A stretch of DNA of 39,410 bases from Oscillospiraceae bacterium (GCA_022768245.1 JALEMR010000081.1:1-39410); one strand, 5' to 3'; counted from the first letter of the stretch, positions 27,546 to 35,987 are shown. A program made the numbers and translations. The notes: generated from the sequence alone by a model not told the origin.

Positions 27546-28201
27546 TGTTTAAAGAAAAGATACAGCCTTCCCTTGTTTTAACGCTGATATGTCTTATAGC
27601 CTGCGCGCTGCTGGTTGCAGCATACGAGGCTACATATGTTGACAATACGGGCGTTATCACCGACAATATGATAATCGGTCTGGAGGATATCTACGGCACC
27701 TCGGAGGGCTTCACGATGAAGCTCAATGAGGACGGCTCCGTATACACACCCGAGGGTGTCACCTCCGTGCTTACGGACGAAAACGGAAATACGGCATTTG
27801 AGATAACCGCGGACGGCTATTCAAGCGGCGGACTTCATGTCATGGTGGGAATGTCTGCGGAGGGCGCTGTTGCGGGCGTTTCCGTGCTTTCCATAGGCGA
27901 GACTCCCGGCGTGGGCACAAGAGTGCAGGAGGACAGCTTCCTCGGTCAGTTCAAGGGACTTACCTATGATAAGCTCCCCGCCGACAGCGGAGAGGATACA
28001 TCGGCAAAGAAGTCCTATGTCTGGGGCACCTCCGAGGAGATAGCGAGCCTTAAGGAAGCAGCTGCGGCAGTTCCCGCAGGAGATGCCTTTGAGCTTGACG
28101 CCGTTACGGGAGCCACATTATCCTCAAACGGAATGAACAGAGCGGTAACTATTGCTCTGACAGCCTATAACGAAATGAAAGGAGTGAGCGGAAATGAGTG
28201 A
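27545..28201 (+). CDS. rnfG: Rnf complex subunit RnfG (covalent FMN subunit)
   Basis: This 218-residue protein has one N-terminal membrane anchor (SLVLTLICLIACALLVAAYE) and an extracytoplasmic FMN-binding domain. The covalent flavin motif is ELDAVTGATLSSNGMNRAV at ~190-205, and an MVGMSAEGAVAGVSVLSIGE strand lies earlier, with PGVGTRVQED in the flavin pocket. The ATG overlaps the rnfD stop by 1 bp (TAATG). It is modified by ApbE and passes electrons across the membrane arm. Confidence 0.95.
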   Translation: MFKEKIQPSLVLTLICLIACALLVAAYEATYVDNTGVITDNMIIGLEDIYGTSEGFTMKLNEDGSVYTPEGVTSVLTDENGNTAFEITADGYSSGGLHVMVGMSAEGAVAGVSVLSIGETPGVGTRVQEDSFLGQFKGLTYDKLPADSGEDTSAKKSYVWGTSEEIASLKEAAAAVPAGDAFELDAVTGATLSSNGMNRAVTIALTAYNEMKGVSGNE

Positions 28202-28877
28202 AGAAAAGAAAAAGGGTAATCTTTTTGAGCTTACAAAGGGTATCATAAAGGAAAACCCCGTTCTTGTGACCCTGCTGGGAATGTGTCCCACCCTCGCCGT
28301 TACGACCATGGCTTCAAACGGCATAGGAATGGGTCTTGCGACCACCTTTGTGCTTGTGTGCTCAAACCTTGCCATTTCACTGCTTAAGAATGTCATACCG
28401 AAAGCGGTAAGGCTGCCATGCTTCATTGTTGTGATCGCAAGCTTTGTTACACTTATAGAATTCCTCATGAAGGGCTATCTTCCCGAGCTGTACGACAGTC
28501 TGGGACTGTTCCTTTCGCTTATCACGGTAAACTGTATAATCCTCGGCAGAGCGGAGGCATTTGCTTCCAAAAACGGCCCCGTAAAGTCTGTCCTTGACGG
28601 ACTGGGAATGGGTATCGGCTTCACCCTGGCGCTGTTCCTCATGGGCAGCATAAGAGAAATAATCGGCACAGGCGCATGGTTCGGGACAGAGCTTCATCTG
28701 CCCGTTACGATGACGGTGTTCATCATGCCCGCAGGCGGTTTCTTTACGCTGGGCGTTATCATTGCCGTCATAAATAAGCTGACTGCCAAGAAGCCCCCGC
28801 AGGAGATCGGCTGCGCATGCTGTCCCAATGCGGCTTCCTGCCCGTCCTACAACAAAGAGGGAGGTAAAAGCGAATGA
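28194..28877 (+). CDS. rnfE: Rnf complex subunit RnfE with Cys-rich tail
   Basis: This 227-residue polytopic RnfA/NqrD-type protein has about six helices (ENPVLVTLLGMCPTLAVTT, LGLFLSLITVNCIILGRAEA, LGMGIGFTLALFLMGSIREI). It pairs with RnfA around the buried iron-sulfur site known for the family; a Cys in NCIILG and one in MCPTLAV are present. The last ~25 residues add a hydrophilic tail with four cysteines (EIGCACCPNAASCPSYN), of uncertain function. The start overlaps the rnfG end by 8 bp and its stop overlaps rnfA by 4 bp. Confidence 0.95.
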   Translation: MSEEKKKGNLFELTKGIIKENPVLVTLLGMCPTLAVTTMASNGIGMGLATTFVLVCSNLAISLLKNVIPKAVRLPCFIVVIASFVTLIEFLMKGYLPELYDSLGLFLSLITVNCIILGRAEAFASKNGPVKSVLDGLGMGIGFTLALFLMGSIREIIGTGAWFGTELHLPVTMTVFIMPAGGFFTLGVIIAVINKLTAKKPPQEIGCACCPNAASCPSYNKEGGKSE

Positions 28878-29452
28878 AAGCAATGCTTGTGATACTTCTC
28901 AGCGCAATGCTGGCAGACAACTTCGTTCTCTCAAAATTCATGGGAATATGTGCATTTCTCGGCGTATCGAAGAAGCTTGACAGCGCCGCGGGAATGGGTG
29001 CGGCAGTTACCTTTGTAATGGTCTGCGCGACGCTGGTGACCTATCCCATATACACGCTTATCCTTGTCCCCATGGGACTTACATATCTTAAAACGGTGGC
29101 GTTTATCCTAATCATTGCACTGTTCGTGCAGATAGTGGAGATGTTCCTCAAGAAAATGGTGCCGCCGCTGTATAATGCGCTGGGAGTTTTCCTGCCGCTT
29201 ATCACCACAAACTGCGCAGTTCTGGGCGTGACTATCCTCAACATTGACAACAGCTACACACTGGGTCAGTCGATAGTAAACTCCCTCGGCGCAGGACTGG
29301 GCTTCACGCTGGCGCTCATCATATTCAGCGGAGTCCGTCAGAGAGTGAACGCTTCGGATTGTCCCGCAATGTTCAAGGGGATACCCGCAACGCTCATCGC
29401 CGCGTCGATAGTTTCCGTAAGCTTCATGGGCTTTTCGGGACTGTTCAGTTAA
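28874..29452 (+). CDS. rnfA: Rnf complex subunit RnfA
   Basis: This 192-residue integral membrane subunit is homologous to RnfE in inverted topology, with about six helices. It has ADNFVLSKFMGICAFLGVSK near the start and VFLPLITTNCAVLGVTIL in the middle, supplying the conserved Cys residues of the intramembrane FeS cluster. A 4-bp ATGA overlap with rnfE shows tight coupling. The length is standard. Confidence 0.96.
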   Translation: MKAMLVILLSAMLADNFVLSKFMGICAFLGVSKKLDSAAGMGAAVTFVMVCATLVTYPIYTLILVPMGLTYLKTVAFILIIALFVQIVEMFLKKMVPPLYNALGVFLPLITTNCAVLGVTILNIDNSYTLGQSIVNSLGAGLGFTLALIIFSGVRQRVNASDCPAMFKGIPATLIAASIVSVSFMGFSGLFS

Positions 29453-29464
29453 GGAGGGATAGGA

Positions 29465-30277
29465 ATGGTAACAACTTATGTTCTTCCTGCCCTTGTGTTC
29501 GGCGCTGTCGGACTTGTGGCAGGCGTTCTGCTTACGGTCTGTTCGAAGGTATTCGAGGTCAGGACCGACGAGAGGATAGAAGCCATTAATGAAGCTCTTC
29601 CCCAGGTAAACTGCGGTTCCTGCGGATTTTCCGGCTGTTCGGACTATGCAAATGCTATCGTGAACAGCGGCGCTCCCGCAAATCTCTGCAAGCCCGGCGG
29701 AAAGGAATGTGCTGCGAAGATAGCCGCACTTATGGGAATGGAAAGCGGAGATGTGTCTATACAGACCGCCGTTGTGAAATGCAGCGGACACTTCGGCAAC
29801 ACCTCGGATAAGTTTAAATATGACGGCATACAGAGCTGCAAGGCGGCGAATCGTTTTTACAGCGGATCCACGGCATGCACCCACGGCTGTCTTGCCTTCG
29901 GAGACTGTGCAGCCGTATGTCCGCAGAAGGCGATATCCATTGTCAACGGTCTTGCCAGAGTTGACAGAGCGAAATGTATCGGCTGCGGACTTTGCGCAAA
30001 GACCTGTCCCAATCAGATAATAATCATCACGGATATCGCAAACCATGTGGAGGTATGCTGTTCGTCCACGGAGCTTGGCAAGGATGTCCGTTCGGTGTGC
30101 AAGGGCGGCTGTATCGGCTGCAAAAAGTGCGAAAAGACCTGTGAGCACGGCGCGATAACCGTTGAGAACAATCTCGCGCGGATAGACCACAGCAAATGCA
30201 CAAGCTGCGGAAAATGCGCAGAGGTCTGTCCCGTTCACGCTATCAGGAAATGCGACGTTCCCCCCGAGCTGAAATAA
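29465..30277 (+). CDS. rnfB: Rnf complex subunit RnfB (multi-[4Fe-4S] ferredoxin subunit)
   Basis: This 270-residue protein has an N-terminal membrane helix (VLPALVFGAVGLVAGVLLTV), the RnfB Cys motif LPQVNCGSCGFSGCSDYA, and four further ferredoxin-type clusters of cysteines (CTHGCLAFGDCAAVCPQ, CIGCGLCAKTCPN, CIGCKKCEKTCEH, CTSCGKCAEVCPV). It takes electrons from reduced ferredoxin in the cytosol. AAGGAGG lies 6-7 nt before the ATG. It is the last gene of the operon, followed 14 bp later by a terminator. Confidence 0.96.
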   Translation: MVTTYVLPALVFGAVGLVAGVLLTVCSKVFEVRTDERIEAINEALPQVNCGSCGFSGCSDYANAIVNSGAPANLCKPGGKECAAKIAALMGMESGDVSIQTAVVKCSGHFGNTSDKFKYDGIQSCKAANRFYSGSTACTHGCLAFGDCAAVCPQKAISIVNGLARVDRAKCIGCGLCAKTCPNQIIIITDIANHVEVCCSSTELGKDVRSVCKGGCIGCKKCEKTCEHGAITVENNLARIDHSKCTSCGKCAEVCPVHAIRKCDVPPELK

Positions 30278-30290
30278 TGATATGAATGCT

Positions 30291-30330
30291 TATCCGCGCA
30301 GGAGCCATTATTGTGGCATCTGCGCGGATA
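30291..30330 (+). terminator. Terminator of the rnf operon
   Basis: A 10-bp stem (TATCCGCGCA with TGCGCGGATA) with a 20-nt loop holding a minor inner stem (GAGCCA/TGTGGC). It is followed by TTTGACTTTT, so the T-run is interrupted by the -35 of the next promoter. Confidence 0.7.
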
Positions 30331-30331
30331 T

Positions 30332-30360
30332 TTGACTTTTGACAGAAACGGTGATATAAT
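30332..30360 (+). promoter_or_regulatory. Promoter of the YceG-like/trypsin gene
   Basis: TTGACT (30332-30337), a 17-bp spacer and TATAAT (30355-30360), directly abutting the rnf terminator. GGGGTG, 5-6 nt before the ATG at 30390, serves as ribosome site. Confidence 0.8.
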
Positions 30361-30389
30361 GGTATCAGAAGAAACTTCGGGGTGATAAA

Positions 30390-31859
30390 ATGAATGTCAG
30401 CATAAACAGCTTCGGCATATCAGACATGGATTCATTTATAAATATACACGGCAGCGCTTCGGACAGGGAACATCGGGTATTTTTTGTCCGCGGCATAGGC
30501 TGTACGGATTCTCTCTGCGATAAGCTTAAGACTATCGACGCCAAGGTCTCGTCGGACAGGAACTACAGCTATCGCAGGATAAACGGCTTTCCGCCCTTCA
30601 AGGACGGTCAGACAGCGGAGCATTATATCGGCATGTACGAAAATATCTCCGCCGACAGGGAAGTTCAGCTGTTAAAGGAGATATCCGACGAGCAGATAAA
30701 TCACGATTTCCGCGAAGCCTGCCGAAAGGTCTGCGGGGAGGTAAGGGCTGCGCGTCAGAATTTCAGCCCCACAATGGAGAAAAATCTCGGAGCAGTGCTG
30801 GTGTACTGGTCGGATATGTTCCTGACGGAGCTTCTGAAAAGCAGCGGCAGATTCCGCAAGCTTATCTGTTCGGGGAGGATAGGCTGGAACGAGTATGCGT
30901 TCTGTTATCTTGCGGCGCTGATGGGCATAGATGTGTGCATACTGCTGCCGAATGGAGATATAAAAATCGGCGGCGGACTGCTGAACAGATCGTCAGCCTT
31001 TGTGATAGGCGCTCCGAAGGATATCACCCTTCCCGAGTACAGTCCCGCTCCCGCCCCAAAGGCTCCCGAACAAAAGCCGAAGGTCGATCTCGTCAGACCT
31101 CCGAGACAGCCCCGCCAACAGTCGGGCAGAGTATCGGCAAGTCCCACTGCGAACAGCACCTCCCCGGGAAAAAGCTATGCCGTAGACCTGACTAGACCTC
31201 CGAAGCAAAAGCCGCCCTCCGCCGCAGCACCCGCACCCGTGAGACCGACGGTACAGACACCCCCGCGGACGTCCGCTGCTCCGCGCAGAGAGCTTAGCTA
31301 TGAGGAGCTTGCCGCGCTGGCAGAATCGGTGGTACTCATCGAGGTACATAATCGGTTCGGAGTGCCTGTGGGCACGGGCTCGGGCATCGTCATCAACGAT
31401 AGGGGATATATCCTTACGAACTGTCATGTGGCAAACGGGGGAACATCCTACTCCGTCAGGATAGAGAACGACGATAACAGCTATCCTGCGTACAATGTCA
31501 TCAAATATCACCCGCTGCTGGACCTTGCGGTGATACGAATCGACAAGCATATAAAGCCGCTGACCGTCTATAACGGCAGCGCTCCGCTTAACCGCGGACA
31601 GAGAGTGGTCGCCATAGGGAGTCCGCTGGGGCTGTTCAATTCCGTTTCCGACGGGATAATCTCGGGCTTCAGAACGGTCAACGACATCGAGATGATACAG
31701 TTCACCGCGCCCATCTCCCACGGAAGCTCGGGCGGAGCGGTATTGAATATGTACGGCGAGGTCATTGGGATAAGCACCGCAGGCATCGAGGGCGGACAGA
31801 ATATCAACCTTGCGGTAGGCTATCGGGACATTGTTCCGTTTATCGGTAATTTTGTGTAA
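30390..31859 (+). CDS. Cytosolic protein with YceG-like N-terminal region and C-terminal trypsin-like protease domain
   Basis: This 489-residue protein has no signal peptide or membrane helix. Residues ~130-195 (VLVYWSDMFLTELL, then KLICSGRIGWNEYAFCYLAA and MGIDVCILLPNGDIKI) resemble the YceG_bac unit found in tellurium-resistance loci such as the Bacillus yce operon (recalled pattern, moderate confidence). A Pro-rich linker carries two copies of VDL(V/T)RPP(R/K)Q at ~232 and ~265. Residues ~310-489 form an HtrA/trypsin-like protease with His346 (LTNCHV), Asp378 (LLDLAVIRID) and Ser447 (HGSSGGAV), and no PDZ domain. It has its own promoter and faces the Ter-type biosynthetic operon tail to tail. 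A protease fused to a YceG-like unit inside the cell is unusual; it might process a product or partner of the module (inferred). Confidence 0.75.
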   Translation: MNVSINSFGISDMDSFINIHGSASDREHRVFFVRGIGCTDSLCDKLKTIDAKVSSDRNYSYRRINGFPPFKDGQTAEHYIGMYENISADREVQLLKEISDEQINHDFREACRKVCGEVRAARQNFSPTMEKNLGAVLVYWSDMFLTELLKSSGRFRKLICSGRIGWNEYAFCYLAALMGIDVCILLPNGDIKIGGGLLNRSSAFVIGAPKDITLPEYSPAPAPKAPEQKPKVDLVRPPRQPRQQSGRVSASPTANSTSPGKSYAVDLTRPPKQKPPSAAAPAPVRPTVQTPPRTSAAPRRELSYEELAALAESVVLIEVHNRFGVPVGTGSGIVINDRGYILTNCHVANGGTSYSVRIENDDNSYPAYNVIKYHPLLDLAVIRIDKHIKPLTVYNGSAPLNRGQRVVAIGSPLGLFNSVSDGIISGFRTVNDIEMIQFTAPISHGSSGGAVLNMYGEVIGISTAGIEGGQNINLAVGYRDIVPFIGNFV

Positions 31860-31865
31860 AAAAAT

Positions 31866-31889
31866 GGGGCTGAATCACATTTCAGTCCC
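31866..31889. terminator. Bidirectional terminator between convergent genes
   Basis: The stem GGGGCTGAA/TTCAGTCCC (one G-T pair) with a 6-nt loop is flanked by AAAAAA on the left and TTAATTGTT on the right. It lies between the trypsin gene stop (31859) and the HAD gene stop (31890), and serves the minus-strand operon best. Confidence 0.65.
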
Positions 31890-32645
31890 TTAATTGTTAT
31901 TAAGAATATCTGTAATACAGGAAAGCACAAAATCGGGGTCGCTTTCCCTTTCCTCGGAGAGCTGACGGGGATTTATCACCCTGCCGCTGAGCTCGCCGTA
32001 TTTTACAATTGCAAGGTCAGCCGCCGAGAGCATATCCTCATCGAAAAGGCTGTCGCCTGCCGCAATGATAAGCTCACCGCTGAGCCGTCTTTTCAGTCTT
32101 TCAAGAGCATTTTTCTTGCTGATGCCGTCGGGAATGGCATAGAGCTTGTCGCCGTTGGTGAAAAGCCTTGTTTTTGCGGGAGATATTTCCGAGAACAGTT
32201 CATGCATGACCCGCTCCGAGTCATGGCACTTTGTGAACAGAAATGAATCGTCCACAAATCGGATATCGAAATAGACCTCGCCGCATTTTTGCAGATACTT
32301 TTCACATTCCCTTATCTCGGGCAGGCTTTCATTTATGGCAGGAATGACCTCGCTGCGCCACTGCTTATCGGGCTCGCCGTTTATCAGAAGATTCGCTCCG
32401 TTGTCGATAACGGCGTACTTCGGGATATATCCTTCGGGGAATGATATCCGTCCGTACTGCTCCGCAGACCTCGTAGTCACGGGGATAAAGGTCACACGTC
32501 GGACAATATCGGAGAAAAGCTCCGCAGAATGGTATGTCATGTAGGACAGGTTTTTCCCGTCCTTTTTTTCAACGCACAGATCCTTTTCGGACAATTTCTT
32601 GTAGGAGAAAATGAGGGTATTGTCAAGATCGGATAAAAACAGCAT
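31890..32645 (-). CDS. HAD-family phosphatase of the Ter-type biosynthetic module
   Basis: This 251-residue HAD hydrolase has motif I SDLDNTLIF at the N-terminus (nucleophile Asp6, acid/base Asp8), a Thr/Ser motif II (FIPVTTRSAEQYG), a Lys-containing KKNALERLKRRL, and motif IV AAGDSLFDEDML. The cap lies between motifs II and III, as in Cof/SPP-like phosphatases. It is the last gene of the four-gene operon, 12 bp after the PRTase-PELOTA gene. In Ter loci a HAD phosphatase of this type accompanies the same PRTases and C-C lyase and is thought to dephosphorylate a nucleotide-like intermediate (family knowledge; substrate unknown). AGGTGAT precedes the ATG. Confidence 0.85.
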   Translation of the reverse strand: MLFLSDLDNTLIFSYKKLSEKDLCVEKKDGKNLSYMTYHSAELFSDIVRRVTFIPVTTRSAEQYGRISFPEGYIPKYAVIDNGANLLINGEPDKQWRSEVIPAINESLPEIRECEKYLQKCGEVYFDIRFVDDSFLFTKCHDSERVMHELFSEISPAKTRLFTNGDKLYAIPDGISKKNALERLKRRLSGELIIAAGDSLFDEDMLSAADLAIVKYGELSGRVINPRQLSEERESDPDFVLSCITDILNNN

Positions 32646-32657
32646 AGCATCACCTGA

Positions 32658-33719
32658 TCATGCGTCGGAAGGCATATTCCTGATTATCCCGCAGCAGCGG
32701 TATCTTTTCAGCGGATATTTCTCCACGGGCACATTCTTTTCACGGGCAAGCTCGATTATATGAGCCACATATTTTTCGGGGCAGTCCTCGGCGATAAGCA
32801 CCTTGTAGGGGACGCGTCTTAACAGTACGCGGGTAGTCTCGCCGATGCCGGGCTTGATAAAATTGATGTCCGATATACGGAGCCTTTCCATGATATCATA
32901 TGCCTCGTCATAGCCCGTAACGGAGGGCATCTCGTCCCTTTCGGTCAGGATATCCTCATAGGACATCACCGATTCCACGGTATCAATAAACTCGTAGGAG
33001 CGGTCATTCCCGGCGAATTCTCCGTAGTATACCGCGCCGTGGAAATCGTCGGGAGCGATAAGATCGTCCCGCAGTACGGTCCTGCTGATAAGTCCCGACA
33101 CAACGGAATTCAGGCAGGAGCTTGCAATGAGAAAATCGTCGTGGGTGCCGCAGAACTGGGTTATCCCCGCAGGGTCTGCGATGACTGCCACACGGGGGTC
33201 TATGCCCGCATAGTCCTTCATTGCGGCGTTCAGCTGATTCTGTATAGCGCCCTTTCCCGTCCAGCCGTCCACGAACTGTATCCTTTCCCCGTCATATCGG
33301 TCAAGGATATATTTCATGGCATTCCCGTCGATACCTTTTCCGCGGATAATGGAAACGGCAAAATGGGGCACCACGATATGATATTTCCTTTCAAGATAAT
33401 GCTTCATCATTATCCCCGCAGGAAGCCCCGCCCTCGCAAGAGAAATAAGCATGGGCACTTTTTTGTCGGCATATATCCTTTCTGCGGCGATACGCACTCC
33501 GTCGGCGGTCTCTTTGGAAAAATTTTTCAGCGCATACTCATACAGCCGCAAATACTCCGCCGAGGGCTGATATTCTATTGGCAGCATTTCGCAGTAGTGA
33601 GTGCCCGACTGAATTTTCCTTTCCCGCTGTTCGGTGGACATGGGCTCGATAGCCCCCGAGATATCCTTCAGCAGGATAGTGACATCTTCGGGCTTGTAGC
33701 TTGTTCTGACAAGTTTCAT
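32658..33719 (-). CDS. Phosphoribosyltransferase with C-terminal PELOTA-like RNA-binding domain
   Basis: This 353-residue protein belongs to the Ter-associated PRTase family. The PRTase core spans ~70-280, with MLISLARAGLPAGIMMKHYL and the PRPP-loop-like IQFVDGWTGKGAIQNQL at ~150-166. The C-terminal ~60 residues (RVLLRRVPYKVLIAEDCPEK, then VPVEKYPLKRYRCCG) fit the L7Ae/PELOTA-type domain described for these proteins. GGAG lies 8 nt before the ATG and overlaps the end of the upstream gene. It would transfer ribose-5-phosphate onto a base-like acceptor in the cytosol (family knowledge); the acceptor is not known. Confidence 0.85.
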   Translation of the reverse strand: MKLVRTSYKPEDVTILLKDISGAIEPMSTEQRERKIQSGTHYCEMLPIEYQPSAEYLRLYEYALKNFSKETADGVRIAAERIYADKKVPMLISLARAGLPAGIMMKHYLERKYHIVVPHFAVSIIRGKGIDGNAMKYILDRYDGERIQFVDGWTGKGAIQNQLNAAMKDYAGIDPRVAVIADPAGITQFCGTHDDFLIASSCLNSVVSGLISRTVLRDDLIAPDDFHGAVYYGEFAGNDRSYEFIDTVESVMSYEDILTERDEMPSVTGYDEAYDIMERLRISDINFIKPGIGETTRVLLRRVPYKVLIAEDCPEKYVAHIIELAREKNVPVEKYPLKRYRCCGIIRNMPSDA

Positions 33720-33720
33720 T

Positions 33721-34848
33721 CTATTTTCTCCAGTTTAAGATGATAAGCTTTTCCGACTTGACTATATTGATAATATCGTTATGCGCCGACTGACCGATAT
33801 TCTCCGAATCGGTCACAAGTATGGTCATATCGCACGGGAATATATTGTACAGATAGGTGGTCCGTCTGCCGTTGTAGAAGCTGTGGAGCCTGTACCGTTC
33901 ATTCAGCGGATAATCAGCCGAAGCCGACGGAACGATAGGACTTCTCGTAGTGGAATGGGAGCGGACGTTATGTCCCTTGTTTTCAAGGGCTTCGGCAAGC
34001 CTTACAGCGGGGTACATGCACTCCTCGGTGCCGATAACGTCGATGCTCATGCAGTCCGAAAGCTCCGCGGAGAATTTGTTCATAAAGCTCATTATCAGGC
34101 TGCCGACAGCGTTTTCATATTCCCCGCAGCCGCACCCGAGACGAGGGTCTGCTTTTCCGTGGATAATGCTTTCCCGAACGCTTTTGCATACTCTGTTTTC
34201 GCCATGGTCGGGCAGGGGACGGATATCCAATTCTCTGTTCATATCCTCGATAGAGTTTACAAGCCGTACAAGTCTGTACACGTCAATATTTCTCTCCGAA
34301 AACACGTTCAGATTCTGCTCACTCATTCCGTTGATTATCGAAGCAGCGGAAAATCTGCAATCTTCGTCGGTCTTGTCTTTCAGAACGTTTATGAGATTGA
34401 GTATGGTCTTACCCGTGGTAAGCTCGTCCTCCGCGAAGATGATGTGCTTAACTCCGCGAAAGATATCGTCTCCGCTTTTCGAAAACAGGAACTGTTCGGA
34501 AGCGTGGCTGTGTTCCTCGCTGAAATCGGCGACGCGGTATTCGGGCGGGATATTTTCCCTTGATGTGTGGAGGAAAACGCAGTCTCCGATGTGAGCGGAA
34601 ATAGCCGCAGCAATGGCGGTAGCCGTTTCCGCAAAGCCAATGACCATGACCCTGCCGTCCGTTTCGGAGAGATTTATCTGACTTGCCAGCCTGTCGAAAA
34701 GCCGCAGCGTTTCGGAGGGCACAGCGGGAACATGCTTTGCCTGATAATTGTTAACTATCAGATTTTTTCTCTTGGAATTGTTCTCGCGGACAGCAAGCCC
34801 TGTCAGATCGTCAAGCTCATATCCCGAAAGATTTTCTATCACCGTCAT
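33721..34848 (-). CDS. Phosphoribosyltransferase with C-terminal TRSP domain
   Basis: This 375-residue protein has an N-terminal PRTase domain: YQAKHVPAVPSETLRLF, VIGFAETATAIAAAI, and PRPP loop IIFAEDELTTGKTILNLI at ~130-147. The C-terminal TRSP domain carries its name-giving motif (HSTTRSPIVPSASADYPLNE, then YRLHSFYNGRRTTYLYNI). The ATG at 34848 overlaps the stop of the upstream C-C lyase gene as ATGA, with AGGA 9 nt upstream. An in-frame start at 34869 is possible but has no better ribosome site. It is the second gene of the operon and a hallmark of Ter-type biosynthetic modules. Confidence 0.87.
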   Translation of the reverse strand: MTVIENLSGYELDDLTGLAVRENNSKRKNLIVNNYQAKHVPAVPSETLRLFDRLASQINLSETDGRVMVIGFAETATAIAAAISAHIGDCVFLHTSRENIPPEYRVADFSEEHSHASEQFLFSKSGDDIFRGVKHIIFAEDELTTGKTILNLINVLKDKTDEDCRFSAASIINGMSEQNLNVFSERNIDVYRLVRLVNSIEDMNRELDIRPLPDHGENRVCKSVRESIIHGKADPRLGCGCGEYENAVGSLIMSFMNKFSAELSDCMSIDVIGTEECMYPAVRLAEALENKGHNVRSHSTTRSPIVPSASADYPLNERYRLHSFYNGRRTTYLYNIFPCDMTILVTDSENIGQSAHNDIINIVKSEKLIILNWRK

Positions 34849-35858
34849 TGCACACATTCCTCGCAGCATTCCTTTATCCCGTAAATTTCCGCAGCGGAGA
34901 GTATCTTTCGTGCCCAGCCGCTGTGGACCTTGTGTTCGTACATGCGGTTGCCCGCGGTCCCCTTGATGACCTGCATATCGTTGTCCCCGGTGCCGAGGAT
35001 AAGCCTTGCGTCGTCGAAGTCCTCGCGGGAGACCTTCATATTTTCGATGACTTCGTTTATCTGCACGGGATGTATCACGGTCTTCCCGAAAAACCCCATA
35101 GCATTGTCCGACACCATTTCACGGCGCATGCCCTGTTTCCACAGAGTCTCCGAGGGGCTGCCGAAGTAGTTCCACACGGGAGCGGAGACTACATAATCGG
35201 AGGAAAAGGTCACCGAAATATCGGAAAGCAGATTTGCCACGGGGAAAAAGTCGTAGATAGTCTGCGTGATGCTGCTGCACAGAGAAAGGGCTTTGCAGAA
35301 GTCGTTGCCTCCCACGCGGACGTTAAGGATATGCTCCCCGATATCGTCGAGTTTTTCTTTCAGGCGGGAAAGTCTGTCGTAGCGGGTCTTTAGCTCCAGC
35401 AGAGAGGGGTTCTCGATGATAGGCATATAATAAAAGTGCTTTTCGCACTGCTCCGAAATTTTTTCAATGATACTGCTGTAGCCGCAGATAGTCTCGTCGT
35501 CTATCTTAGACAGGATAAATCCGCACAGATATTTCACGTCCGCACCCGGCAGTGATATCATTCTTTCTATCTGTTCGGGAGTTCTCACTCTGATAAAGAT
35601 AAGCGGCAGTCTTTCGGGGTCAGCGGAGCCGTTTTTTATCATTTCGCCCAGCCTTTGAAGCTGTAATGCAGTATTATGCTCGGCTTCCTCCACCATGCTG
35701 TCCTTGATAGTATCCTCAAGGCATATAGCGGCAGACATTGCGCCGTCTGCGTGAAATCCCGATATTTTTTCCGCGATGTCGCTTCTGAGTCCGGGCATGT
35801 AGATAAGCGGTCCCACCCGATATTTCATATCCTGCGAATTTATTCCGTCATATATCAT
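34845..35858 (-). CDS. HpcH/HpaI-like C-C bond lyase (TIM barrel) of the Ter-type module
   Basis: This 337-residue TIM-barrel protein is related to citrate-lyase beta subunit/HpcH aldolases. It has VGPLIYMPGLRSDIAEKI, an acidic metal-site loop (AAICLEDTIKDSMVEEAEHN), LIFIRVRTPEQ, YYMPIIENPSLLEL (Glu ligand), VGGNDFC and MGFFGKTVIHPVQI. It would cleave or form a C-C bond next to a carboxylate, with Mg bound by Glu/Asp (family knowledge). It is the promoter-proximal gene, with a GGAGG ribosome site 9 nt before the ATG and a perfect sigma-A promoter upstream. Its end overlaps the PRTase-TRSP start by 4 bp. Confidence 0.85.
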   Translation of the reverse strand: MIYDGINSQDMKYRVGPLIYMPGLRSDIAEKISGFHADGAMSAAICLEDTIKDSMVEEAEHNTALQLQRLGEMIKNGSADPERLPLIFIRVRTPEQIERMISLPGADVKYLCGFILSKIDDETICGYSSIIEKISEQCEKHFYYMPIIENPSLLELKTRYDRLSRLKEKLDDIGEHILNVRVGGNDFCKALSLCSSITQTIYDFFPVANLLSDISVTFSSDYVVSAPVWNYFGSPSETLWKQGMRREMVSDNAMGFFGKTVIHPVQINEVIENMKVSREDFDDARLILGTGDNDMQVIKGTAGNRMYEHKVHSGWARKILSAAEIYGIKECCEECVQ

Positions 35859-35905
35859 TTAACAGAGCCTCCTGCGTGGTCATTTTTTAACAAGCTATAG
35901 TAATG

Positions 35906-35934
35906 ATTATACAAAAAAATATTGAATTTGTCAA
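35906..35934 (-). promoter_or_regulatory. Consensus promoter of the Ter-type biosynthetic operon
   Basis: On the minus strand, TTGACA (35929-35934), a 17-bp A/T-rich spacer and TATAAT (35906-35911) match the sigma-A consensus perfectly. The leader to the ATG at 35858 is about 40 nt. Confidence 0.85.
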
Positions 35935-35987
35935 TGGAATATTAAAATTTAATGTAATTCTAATGGTCGAAAAAAGCGGCGAAGATA

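Noticed and set aside
29108..30238. 376-codon minus-strand ORF across rnfA/rnfB
   Set aside because: Antisense to well-conserved iron-sulfur coding sequence; no initiation signals.
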